The notes under the pieces were generated by a model. That model had not been told where the DNA came from. It did not search any database and saw nothing but the letters and a program-made list of their open reading frames with translations. From Erythrobacter sp. (GTDB taxonomy: Bacteria; Pseudomonadota; Alphaproteobacteria; Sphingomonadales; Sphingomonadaceae): DNA of 64,000 bases. Shown piece after piece: positions 28,075 to 35,282 of this stretch (position 1 is the stretch's first letter; each line of letters starts with the position of its first letter). The position numbers were made by a program, and so were the translations under genes. The stretch is taken from the NCBI RefSeq assembly GCF_011765465.1, contig NZ_CP050265.1:434001-498000 (forward strand), written 5' to 3'.

Positions 28075-29715
28075 TCATTGGCCGGTCTGACCGCTCCCCG
28101 ACAGCTTCGCCTCGCAGGAATAGACCAGCCGCTCGTTGGGGCGTTCGGGCAGCAGCGCCATCACGGCCGACTGCTGTTCGGCGACGATCCGCGCCGCATC
28201 GGTGAGCCCACAGGCGGGCGGGTCGTAGGCATCGCGCACCCGGCGCGCTTCTTCCATCGCCTCGCGCCCGAGCAGGTAGCGATCGGTGCGGAAGGTGCGG
28301 GTGTCGGGATCGTATATGTTGACCGAGACCGCTTCCTCGTCGTCGGGAACGAAAACGCGGGTCCATTCGCCGTCCATCATGCCGTACTGGGTGCGCGAAT
28401 TGACGCAGCCATCACCGACCCAGTCGAACTGCACGTCGTCGGTGCGCGCGGTCACGACCCGGCTGCGATCGGGCACCAGCGAACAGATCAGCGTCCCGTC
28501 CCGCGCGAGGCTGGCAGGCGGCCCGTCGCCGCTTCCCGGCTCCTGGCCGCCGGGGGCTTCCTCCATCGCCGCTGCGGCCCGGTCTTCGACTTCGGCGAAG
28601 CCGGGCCGGGTAATCCAAACCAGAACTGCGCCGATCAGCGCCGCCCCTGCGATCCCCGCAGCGGCGAGCGCGGGCGTCTGGCTGGTTTCGCCGACCAGGG
28701 CGCGGCGGCGCAATTGCGCCGCCATGAAGCCCGCCCCGCCGCCCAGCAGCAGCAGCAACGCCGCGATGGCCATCGCGTTCTCGCGTTCCTCGCTCACCGC
28801 CAGAAGCGCGGCGATTCGCGCCTTTTCGCGGGCCTCGCGCAGTTGCTGTTCGCGCGCCTGCAGCTTTGCCCGCGCTTCGGCCCGCTGCGCCTCGAAGCGG
28901 GCGCGCTCGGCCGCGTTCAATTCGTCGATCGAACGGCATGGAAGGGCGTTGATCCGCGGGTCGATCTCGTTGGCGCGCAGGAAGGGAAGCAATTCGCGCA
29001 AGCTGACCGCGAAATAGAACTCCGCGTCCGACCCGTCCGAATCTGCCCCGAAGGAATTGACTCCCAGCACCCGCCCGCACCCGTCGAGCAGCGGCCCGCC
29101 CGAATTCCCGCGCGCGATGGGGGCGGTGTGGAGGATGGTGTCGAACTGCCGGCTCGGTCGCTCGCCCGAGAGGAACCCGCGGCTCTTGACCGGCGGCTGG
29201 GCGCGGAAGATGTCGCCGAGGTCGAGTCCCTGCGCGAGATCGACATTCATCGGATACCCGACCGCTGAAACCTCGCCCATGCCGCGCGGGACTTCCCCCG
29301 AGAAGGTCAAGGGCGGCAGGCGTAGCGATCCGTCGACGATCTCGACCAGGGCAAGGTCGTTGCGCGGCGACACCGCGACCGGCCTCGCATAGGCGCCGTC
29401 GTCGCCCTCGCTCGGGACAATCCCGATGCGCAAGCCGTCGTCCTGCAGCGCCTCGCGGATGACGTGGGCATTGGTGACGATCATGCTGGGCGTGACGGCG
29501 AAGCCGCTGCCATGAGTGACGGGGACGAGTTCCTCCCCGTCACGCGCTATCAGCACCACGCGCACGACCCCGCGCGCGGCGGCGTCGATGTCGCCCGGGT
29601 CGGCTGCGGCCGGTCGGGGCGCAACCAGCAGGCACAGAAGGGCAAGGAGCGCGCAGGCCGCATGGGCGGCGCGTAGCGAGGCGATCCGGGGGGGAGGGGC
29701 AAGCGGGGCGTGCAT
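28075..29715 (-). CDS. Membrane-anchored trypsin-like serine protease
   Basis: A 546-residue protein. A signal sequence (AACALLALLCLLVAPRPAAA) is followed by a chymotrypsin/HtrA-like protease domain (about 45-250). The catalytic triad is H84 (TNAHVIREA), D120 (RNDLALVEI) and S205 (ARGNSGGPLL). A charged coiled coil (ARFEAQRAEARAKLQAREQQ, about 265-300) precedes two hydrophobic segments (AMAIAALLLLLGGGAGFMAA and AAAGIAGAALIGAVLVWITR). A C-terminal ~170-residue domain with several cysteines follows. There is no PDZ domain. The triad places one domain in the periplasm; the topology of the C-terminal part is uncertain. Confidence 0.88.
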   Translation of the reverse strand: MHAPLAPPPRIASLRAAHAACALLALLCLLVAPRPAAADPGDIDAAARGVVRVVLIARDGEELVPVTHGSGFAVTPSMIVTNAHVIREALQDDGLRIGIVPSEGDDGAYARPVAVSPRNDLALVEIVDGSLRLPPLTFSGEVPRGMGEVSAVGYPMNVDLAQGLDLGDIFRAQPPVKSRGFLSGERPSRQFDTILHTAPIARGNSGGPLLDGCGRVLGVNSFGADSDGSDAEFYFAVSLRELLPFLRANEIDPRINALPCRSIDELNAAERARFEAQRAEARAKLQAREQQLREAREKARIAALLAVSEERENAMAIAALLLLLGGGAGFMAAQLRRRALVGETSQTPALAAAGIAGAALIGAVLVWITRPGFAEVEDRAAAAMEEAPGGQEPGSGDGPPASLARDGTLICSLVPDRSRVVTARTDDVQFDWVGDGCVNSRTQYGMMDGEWTRVFVPDDEEAVSVNIYDPDTRTFRTDRYLLGREAMEEARRVRDAYDPPACGLTDAARIVAEQQSAVMALLPERPNERLVYSCEAKLSGSGQTGQ

Positions 29716-29785
29716 CGCATTCGTGCTTGCGCCATTCGGTCGCCGCGTTCAATCCCGTAGCGGAATTTGCGGGAGGGAAAGCGAA

Positions 29786-30505
29786 ATGGTGCGAGAGATT
29801 TCAGTCGACTTGCGGTGCGGGCTGCGTGGCCGCGCAGGCATCATGGCGAAAGCAGCGCTTCCCCTGCTAAGCCTGTTCGCCGCCGCGCCGGCGCTGGCGC
29901 AGCCGCAGCCGCAGCCTAAGGACAGCGTCGCCTTCACCATCGACGGCCAGGCTTATGAATTCGCCTTGCCGGAGGATTTCTGCCTGCCCGATGCCCGGCA
30001 GCAGGCGGTTGCGCGCTCGATCGCCGCGCTCGATCCGCAGAACGACACGATGGTACACGTCTACCACTGCGCGCCGGACAACGAAGATTACATCATCGTC
30101 AAGGTCCAGAAACAGCGCCAGCGATTGCCTTGGGACAACGCCACGTTCCTCGAGATGGCCGAGCAGCATTTCTCCTCCGAATTCGGCCGCGCGATGCTCG
30201 AGGACGAAGCCGAAGAGGCCGGATCCGCCGTCAACCGCGGCGCCGAAGGCCAGATGAAGATATCCGGATCGACCATGGGCTATGCCGGACGCGACGCGGT
30301 CTGCGCCTACCTGCGAGGCGTGACGACTGTCGAGGACGCAGGCGGTGCGGTAACGGTCCGGTCGAGTTCCTGCATGACGCTGAAGGGCGGCTACCTGCTC
30401 GCGGTCCACGCCTATGGGCTTGCCGAGGAAGGGACCGAATTCGACCTGCTGGCCCGGCGCAGCCTGGCGGCGGCGGAAGGGATCGAGGTGCGCGCGGCCG
30501 AATAG
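29786..30505 (+). CDS. Secreted protein of unknown function
   Basis: A 239-residue protein with a signal peptide ending at ALAQ (MAKAALPLLSLFAAAPALAQ). The mature domain begins DSVAFTIDGQAYEFALPEDF and contains three or four cysteines. I do not recognise the family. The start at 29786 has GGGAGGG nine bases upstream but gives a long signal n-region. An in-frame ATG at 29843 gives a compact signal peptide with a weaker ribosome binding site. It diverges from the protease gene and lies upstream of the methyltransferase gene. Confidence 0.75.
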   Translation: MVREISVDLRCGLRGRAGIMAKAALPLLSLFAAAPALAQPQPQPKDSVAFTIDGQAYEFALPEDFCLPDARQQAVARSIAALDPQNDTMVHVYHCAPDNEDYIIVKVQKQRQRLPWDNATFLEMAEQHFSSEFGRAMLEDEAEEAGSAVNRGAEGQMKISGSTMGYAGRDAVCAYLRGVTTVEDAGGAVTVRSSSCMTLKGGYLLAVHAYGLAEEGTEFDLLARRSLAAAEGIEVRAAE

Positions 30506-30535
30506 CGCCGAGGCCGCATCAATGGGAGAACGGGC

Positions 30536-31054
30536 GTGGTGCGTTCGGATGCAGCTGGCCGGAATGAAGTTATCCATTGGGCGGTGCTGGACACATCGCT
30601 CGGCGCGATGCTGGTCGGCGCGACCGAGCGGGGAGTGTGCTGCCTTGCCTTCGGGCGGGGCGAGGCCGAACTCGCCGCGCGTTTCCCGCGGGCGCGGCTG
30701 GTTCCGGCGGGCGAGGCGTTTCGCGGCCTGTTCGGCGAGGTTCTCGCTGCAGTAGAGGCACCCGGGCCGGGAGCAACCGCGCTCCCGCTCGATATTCGCG
30801 GCACCGCATTTCAGCAGCGCGTCTGGGAGGAACTTCGCCGCATACCGGTGGGCGAGACACGTTCCTATGGCGAACTCGCCGCCGTGCTCGGCAAGCCGGG
30901 TGCGAGCCGCGCGGTGGGCGGGGCGAACGGCGCCAACCGGATCGCGGTGCTGATCCCCTGCCACCGGGTGATCGCCGCAGATGGCACCCTGGGCGGCTAT
31001 GCCTATGGCACGGCGATCAAGCGCGAATTGCTGCGCCGCGAGGGCGCCGGTTGA
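30536..31054 (+). CDS. ogt: Methylated-DNA--protein-cysteine S-methyltransferase
   Basis: A suicide DNA-repair protein that transfers alkyl groups from O6-alkylguanine to its own cysteine. 172 residues with the acceptor C142 in [15 protein letters not shown], the helix-turn-helix region around [20 protein letters not shown] and the asparagine hinge in [10 protein letters not shown]. There is no AraC/Ada domain, so it is an Ogt-type stand-alone enzyme. The start is GTG with GGGAGA upstream. A second GTG follows immediately and cannot be excluded. Confidence 0.93.
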   Translation: MVRSDAAGRNEVIHWAVLDTSLGAMLVGATERGVCCLAFGRGEAELAARFPRARLVPAGEAFRGLFGEVLAAVEAPGPGATALPLDIRGTAFQQRVWEELRRIPVGETRSYGELAAVLGKPGASRAVGGANGANRIAVLIPCHRVIAADGTLGGYAYGTAIKRELLRREGAG

Positions 31055-31057
31055 GCG

Positions 31058-31099
31058 CAAAAGAAAGGGCGCGCGAGGCCGTGCGGCCTCCCGCGCCCT
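31058..31099 (-). terminator. Strong bidirectional terminator between ogt and DUF4142
   Basis: A 15-bp stem with a single C-C mismatch (AGGGCGCG-c-GAGGCCG, loop TG, and its complement, at 31066-31099) lies between convergent genes. Read on the minus strand it ends in CCCTTTCTTTTG, a good T-tract for the DUF4142 transcript. On the plus strand it is followed by a weaker CGCGCCTTAT. Confidence 0.85.
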
Positions 31100-31123
31100 C
31101 GCGCCTTATCGGGGTCTCGGGGG

Positions 31124-31696
31124 TCAGCGCGGCATATTGGTCTCGAGCCGCTTCATATGGTCGAGGTGGCCCTCGATCACCGGCGAGACTTCGGTCGCGA
31201 ATCCGCGCAGAACCTGGCAGTCGCCCTCGTCTCGGTAATTGTGCATCAGCTTGGCGGCCTCCTCGTGCGCCATGACCTGCTGCCCCAGGTAGGTCCGGTC
31301 GAATTCCTCGCTCGGCGCCTCGCGCAGGTGGTCGATCATCTTTTCGCGGCGCTTGTCGAGTGCGTTCGGCACGTCCGAGCTTTCCGCCTTGGGTGACTGC
31401 CGTACCGCGGTCTCGAGCTTGGCAGAGCTGTCGGTGTGATCGTCGATCATCTTCTGCGCCGCCTCGCGCACGGTCGGGTTCTGGGTCCGGTCGAGTGCGA
31501 TGCGGCTCGACTCGATCTCGTACATGTCGCTGATCGCGGCTGCCTCGGCGAAGTCAGGCGCCTTGCTGGTGGTCGAGGCCGAAGCCTGGCCGACCATGCC
31601 GCCGGCGGCATCGACCGCCTTGTTGAGCGTGTGCTTGACGCCGCCCGCTTCGTCGTCGTGGGTCCGGCCTGTCGTGGTGTTCGTGTCGTTCGCCAT
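31124..31696 (-). CDS. DUF4142 (ferritin-like) protein without signal peptide
   Basis: A 190-residue protein. After a polar N-terminus (about 1-45) it has the four-helix DUF4142 domain: DFAEAAAISDMYEIESSRIA, VREAAQKMIDDHTDSSAKLE and FDRTYLGQQVMAHEEAAKLM. DUF4142 proteins are often exported and stress-induced. Here no signal peptide is visible, which is unusual. A GGAGG ribosome binding site precedes the ATG. Two GGAAC boxes lie upstream but without a -10 at EcfG spacing. Confidence 0.87.
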   Translation of the reverse strand: MANDTNTTTGRTHDDEAGGVKHTLNKAVDAAGGMVGQASASTTSKAPDFAEAAAISDMYEIESSRIALDRTQNPTVREAAQKMIDDHTDSSAKLETAVRQSPKAESSDVPNALDKRREKMIDHLREAPSEEFDRTYLGQQVMAHEEAAKLMHNYRDEGDCQVLRGFATEVSPVIEGHLDHMKRLETNMPR

Positions 31697-31831
31697 ATCA
31701 TCCTCCTCTCAGGAAATTCGCAGGGGTTTAGTTGACGAAATACGTCCACTAGGGCCCCGTTCCGCGAATCGAGACGAGTTCCGGCGAGTTGTGAGGTAGG
31801 ATTGCCAAGTCGTTGACAAGGATAATATTTA

Positions 31832-32326
31832 TTAGTCCGAGGTTGGCATTTCGCCCGCTTCGGCAAGCGCTGCGTTGTAATAGCGGTCATCGCCCGTCAC
31901 CTCGGTCCCGCACCAGTCGGGTGGAACGATGTCCTCGCCGTTTTCGCCCAGTTCTATTTCCGCAAGGACCAGCCCCTCGAGCGCGCCTTCGAACACGTCG
32001 ATCTCCCACTCCCGACCGTTCGCGGCGGGCACGAGATGGCGGGTCTTGGCAAGCACGCGGGTCGCGGCGAGGGCGAGCATCGCCTCGGCTTCGTCCACCG
32101 GCACGCCGTATTCGAACTCGGCGCGATCCTCCTCGGCCCCGGCGGACTTGATCGTCAGCTTCGCCTCCTTTCCGCCCGCGACGATCCGCACCCGGACCTG
32201 CGCGCGATCGGTCAGCGCCAGGTAAGCCTGACGCACCCGCTTCGCCTCGCTTGCCGTATCGCGCCAGCCGTCGCCGACGACGAGAAACTTGCGTTCGATC
32301 TCGCGCGGGGGCTGGTCAGGCGGCAT
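31832..32326 (-). CDS. CYTH-domain protein (triphosphate tunnel metalloenzyme family)
   Basis: A 164-residue CYTH/TTM protein. The diagnostic ExExK motif is EIERKFLVVG at residues 9-18. Alternating basic and acidic tunnel residues follow (QVRVRIVAGGKEAKLTIKSA; EWEIDVFEGALEGLVLAEIE). Relatives hydrolyse inorganic triphosphate or polyphosphate-like substrates, and CYTH is usually the N-terminal half of a CYTH-CHAD fusion. Here it is a separate gene whose start lies 11 bp inside the end of the CHAD gene. Confidence 0.92.
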   Translation of the reverse strand: MPPDQPPREIERKFLVVGDGWRDTASEAKRVRQAYLALTDRAQVRVRIVAGGKEAKLTIKSAGAEEDRAEFEYGVPVDEAEAMLALAATRVLAKTRHLVPAANGREWEIDVFEGALEGLVLAEIELGENGEDIVPPDWCGTEVTGDDRYYNAALAEAGEMPTSD

Positions 32327-33233
32327 TGCTGCGCTTTTCCTCGGCCTCCCAAGCGTGCCAGTAGCTGCCGATCCGATCGACCAGCGCATCGGTGCTCTCG
32401 GCTAAGACCTTCTCGCCCAGCGCCCGCGCTTCGGTTTCGAGCGCGGCGCTGCGGCGCTCGGCCATGGCGCGCAGCAGGGCGATCGTCTCCGCTTCCCCGA
32501 AAGCACCCGGCTCGCCTTCGAGCGTTTCGACGAATACATGAATGTCGTGATGGTCGCCGAGCAGGTCGGAGAGCTGCTTGATCGCCCTGGCGCGGGGCTT
32601 GAGCGTGTCGGGGAAGGAATGTTTCAGCAGGCGCGTGTGATACCAGTGATATTTCGCCCGCTTGCGCCATTCGTGGAGCCGCGGGCCGGTCGGTGCCTTC
32701 ACCGCCTCATCCATCGCTTCCACCGCGCGAGAGTGGGTCTTGGCAAGCCCGCCTTCGAGCGCCTCCCAGCCTTGCTCCTCGAGCCGCCAGCCCGCCGCCC
32801 GCCTGCGCGCTTCCTCCAGCCGTGCGCGCGCCTCGCCGCGCAGCGCGTCCCAGTCGGCGCGGGCGAGCACGGCCTTGCGCCGGCTCGTCATCTCGCGCCG
32901 GACGCTGGCGAAGGCGGTGCGGTCGACCTGGTCCTCGAACGCCCCGATCAGCAGGTCGTAGGTGTCCTGCATGACCTTGGCATCGCGCAGGTCCTCGAAC
33001 AGGTGGGCGACGGCGCGAAAGGCGGCGTTCTCGGCCTTGTAGTCGGCGAAGGCGGGGCGGACGAGGCGGATGAGTCCGCGCAGCTTCTTGCAGCGCAGGC
33101 GCACGTCGTGGACGATCTTCTCGCGTTCTGTCCCGCTCCTCTCGAGCTCGTCCAGCGCCGCGCCGAGCTGGTAATCGGCGATGGCGCGGAGCTGCCGCTC
33201 GACCCCGCTCGGCCTGTCGAGGGAATAGGTCAT
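32316..33233 (-). CDS. CHAD-domain protein
   Basis: A 305-residue helical protein of the CHAD family, which binds inorganic polyphosphate through conserved histidines and basic residues. Characteristic segments are EKIVHDVRLRCKKLRGLIRL, LFEDLRDAKVMQDT, LHEWRKRAKYHWYHTRLLKH and KQLSDLLGDHHDIHVFVE. It overlaps the downstream CYTH gene by 11 bp, so the two products are made from one transcript. The start at MTYSLD is chosen because upstream residues are non-conserved and enter the neighbouring region. Confidence 0.91.
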   Translation of the reverse strand: MTYSLDRPSGVERQLRAIADYQLGAALDELERSGTEREKIVHDVRLRCKKLRGLIRLVRPAFADYKAENAAFRAVAHLFEDLRDAKVMQDTYDLLIGAFEDQVDRTAFASVRREMTSRRKAVLARADWDALRGEARARLEEARRRAAGWRLEEQGWEALEGGLAKTHSRAVEAMDEAVKAPTGPRLHEWRKRAKYHWYHTRLLKHSFPDTLKPRARAIKQLSDLLGDHHDIHVFVETLEGEPGAFGEAETIALLRAMAERRSAALETEARALGEKVLAESTDALVDRIGSYWHAWEAEEKRSNAA

Positions 33234-33297
33234 GCCGAACCGACGCTTTGTCGCTCCGGGCGTTCCCGCGCCTCGCCGGATGCTGCGCGAAGGGCGG

Positions 33298-33930
33298 TCA
33301 GTCGAGCTTGGGCGCAAAGCCCGGCTCGGCCTTCGCCATCGCCCGCTGGTAGGCCGGCCGCGCTCCGATGCGTTTCAGATACGCCTTGAGATTGGGCAGG
33401 TGGTCGATCGGCTGGTCGCGAAAGGCGCGGCTGGTGGTCAGCTGGAAGACCATCATGATGTCCGCCGTGGTCAGCCTGCGCCCTCCGAAATAGTCGGCCT
33501 CGCCCAGCCGCCGCTCGATCTGCTCCCACGCGTTCGTCACCCGCTTCATCAACGGGGCGGGCATTTCCGCCCCGACGAAACCGACCGCGATCTGCATCAT
33601 GCCGTTCGTCATGAATGTCGCGTTGGCGAAGTGGAACCAGTAGAGGTGGTCGGCGAAATCGGGATCGTCGGGGCCGGGCACGAGTTCGGTATCCGGCGCA
33701 TACTTGCCGACGATATATTCGACGATCGCCCCGCTTTCGCCGAGCTTGAGGTCGCCGTCCTCGATCACCGGGGCGATTTCCATCGGATGGATCGCCTTGA
33801 GTTCGGGCGGGGCGAGCCGCGTTTCGGGATCGCGGTCGTAGAGCTTCAGCTCGTAATCGAGCCCCAGTTCCTCGCAGAGCCAGACGATGCGTTCGGATTG
33901 CGAGATGCGCAGGTGATGGATGGTAAGAAT
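33298..33930 (-). CDS. Glutathione S-transferase, apparent ATT start codon
   Basis: A 210-residue cytosolic GST if initiated at ATT (33928-33930). The N-terminal thioredoxin fold (LTIHHLRISQSERIVWLCEE) carries the glutathione-site SQSERI. The ESGAIVEYI motif and the all-helical C-terminal domain (RRLTTADIMMVFQL) follow. No ATG, GTG or TTG lies between the upstream stop and this codon. AAGGGGAG sits seven bases before the ATT at ideal spacing. The first available ATG (33783) would delete 49 conserved residues, including the glutathione-binding strand. Sequencing error or pseudogenisation of an ATG are the alternatives. Confidence 0.8.
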   Translation of the reverse strand: MLTIHHLRISQSERIVWLCEELGLDYELKLYDRDPETRLAPPELKAIHPMEIAPVIEDGDLKLGESGAIVEYIVGKYAPDTELVPGPDDPDFADHLYWFHFANATFMTNGMMQIAVGFVGAEMPAPLMKRVTNAWEQIERRLGEADYFGGRRLTTADIMMVFQLTTSRAFRDQPIDHLPNLKAYLKRIGARPAYQRAMAKAEPGFAPKLD

Positions 33931-34010
33931 GGCGTGTCTCCCCTTGAGCTTGCCCGGCCTGTCCTAGGTAAAGCAGGCGTCGCGCGAAAGGGGAGGGGAA
34001 AGCGCGCGCG

Positions 34011-34034
34011 AAAAAGGGGGGCCACCACCCCCCC
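34011..34034 (-). terminator. Terminator downstream of the secreted-protein gene
   Basis: On the minus strand a run of G (GGGGGG) pairs with CCCCCC across a GTGGTGG-type loop and is followed by TTTTTCG. It lies about 100 bases after the stop of the gene at 34134 and ahead of the glutathione transferase gene. Confidence 0.7.
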
Positions 34035-34133
34035 TCTTCCAGTCGCCGGTTTGCGGGCCTTCTCGCCGGGCCGCTTGTCCATGCGCGCCTCGTCGGTCCT
34101 CCACCATGGACCGGCAAGCCGCGCGTGCTCCGT

Positions 34134-34970
34134 TCAGGGCGCGGACTTGAGTTCGCGCAGCGCCTCGGCGGCCTGCGAGAGCGCGGCGATCGCGCGGTCG
34201 ATCTTGGCATCGTCGCCCGAAGCGGCGGCCGCGGCGGCCTCGCTCGCGGCAGTCTCGGCCGAGGCGATCCTCCGGTCCGAGGTGTCTTGCTGTGCAGGCA
34301 CATCGACCGTCTCGAGCGGTTCGGGCCGCGTTTCGGGCAGGCTGCCCGGCTCGGTATAGGTCGGCACGCCGTCCACCATTTCCGGCGCGCCGCCCGGAGC
34401 CGCGCGTTCCCAGCGCGGGGCGGGCAGGTCGGCGAAGGGATCCCGCTCGCGCGCAGCGACCGGCGGGACGAAGCGCGCTTGCGCACCGCCCGCGGGAAGG
34501 GCGCAGGTGCGCACCGCGCGGTTGGTCACGAGTTTCGAAAGCGTCGCGAGTTCGGCATCGTCGGCCCGCTTCGCAAGCCGCATGAAGGCGCTCGCATCGG
34601 CGCACAGCTCGCGGGTCGGCTGGACCTGCGAATGATAGTTCGAAAGCCGCGTGTTGTAGCTTTCGAATTCGGCATTGCCGCGCCTTGCGCCGAGCCGTTC
34701 GACGAAGTCCTCGCGTACGCGTGCGCCATGATAGCCGAACTCGTCCTCGCGCTGGTCGAGCAGGACAGTGTATTCGCGCAAGGTTCGCGGGTTGTCGAAC
34801 CGGCACTTCAACGCGGAAACCATCAGCATGACGCGCAGGTCGTGGATCCGGGCGGATTCGACCATCGCGTCCTCGAAACACGGGAAGTCATAGGCATGGG
34901 CCGGCGCGGCGGTGGCGGTCAGCGCAGCGGCAGCCAGCCCGGCGGTGAACCGGGAAGAGGGTAAGGCCAC
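34134..34970 (-). CDS. Secreted protein of unknown function
   Basis: A 278-residue protein that begins at GTG (34968-34970), with AGGAG seven bases upstream, and gives a standard signal peptide (FTAGLAAAALTATAAPAHA). The mature N-terminal ~150 residues form a helical domain with four cysteines (DFPCFED, ALKCRFDN, ELCADAS, VRTCALP). The C-terminal half is a Pro/Glu-rich linker followed by an Ala/Glu helix (SAETAASEAAAAAASGDDAK). The family is not recognised. The upstream region carries several possible regulatory motifs. Confidence 0.75.
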   Translation of the reverse strand: MALPSSRFTAGLAAAALTATAAPAHAYDFPCFEDAMVESARIHDLRVMLMVSALKCRFDNPRTLREYTVLLDQREDEFGYHGARVREDFVERLGARRGNAEFESYNTRLSNYHSQVQPTRELCADASAFMRLAKRADDAELATLSKLVTNRAVRTCALPAGGAQARFVPPVAARERDPFADLPAPRWERAAPGGAPEMVDGVPTYTEPGSLPETRPEPLETVDVPAQQDTSDRRIASAETAASEAAAAAASGDDAKIDRAIAALSQAAEALRELKSAP

Positions 34971-35282
34971 TTTGATACTCCTACTTTGGGTGGTGGAAAG
35001 GTAGGAGCGCTCCGGTGTGATCATGTATCACATTGCACCCGATGGCGGAAGTGATGTAGGAAGAAATTCATATTCAGTTCAGATACTTGGGGAATTTTTC
35101 TCGAAACTGAACCGGGTCTGAATCGCTGCGTGCATTCGTCGCGCAATAGGGCCGTCCGGCCCCTTTCTTCTTGGCGGGCGGGACGGCGCCCGGGCCGCAG
35201 CGCGGGAGGTTGGACCCGCCTGGGTGGAATGTTCAGGCAATCTCGGTTGGTCGACGGGGCGAATCACTTCCGAGAAAGCGTG
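34971..35282. promoter_or_regulatory. Regulatory region upstream of the secreted-protein gene
   Basis: This 312-bp stretch has no gene. Motifs are a perfect palindrome GGAGCGCTCC (35004-35013), an inverted repeat TGTGAT-N5-ATCACA (35016-35032), an unusually AT-rich stretch at about 35062-35100, and a direct repeat CTGAA-N6-CTGAA (35107-35122) with 11-bp periodicity. Periodicity of one helical turn is typical of OmpR-family binding sites. The TGTGAT repeat resembles Crp/Fnr half-sites but its spacing is one base longer than the Crp consensus. Confidence 0.45.

Noticed and set aside
31697..31790. EcfG-type general-stress promoter upstream of the DUF4142 gene
   Set aside because: Two GGAAC boxes exist on the minus strand, but no -10 of the CGTT type lies 16-17 bases downstream of either.
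34971..35040. Canonical Crp site in front of the secreted-protein gene
   Set aside because: TGTGA and TCACA are separated by seven bases rather than six, so it is listed only as an inverted repeat.
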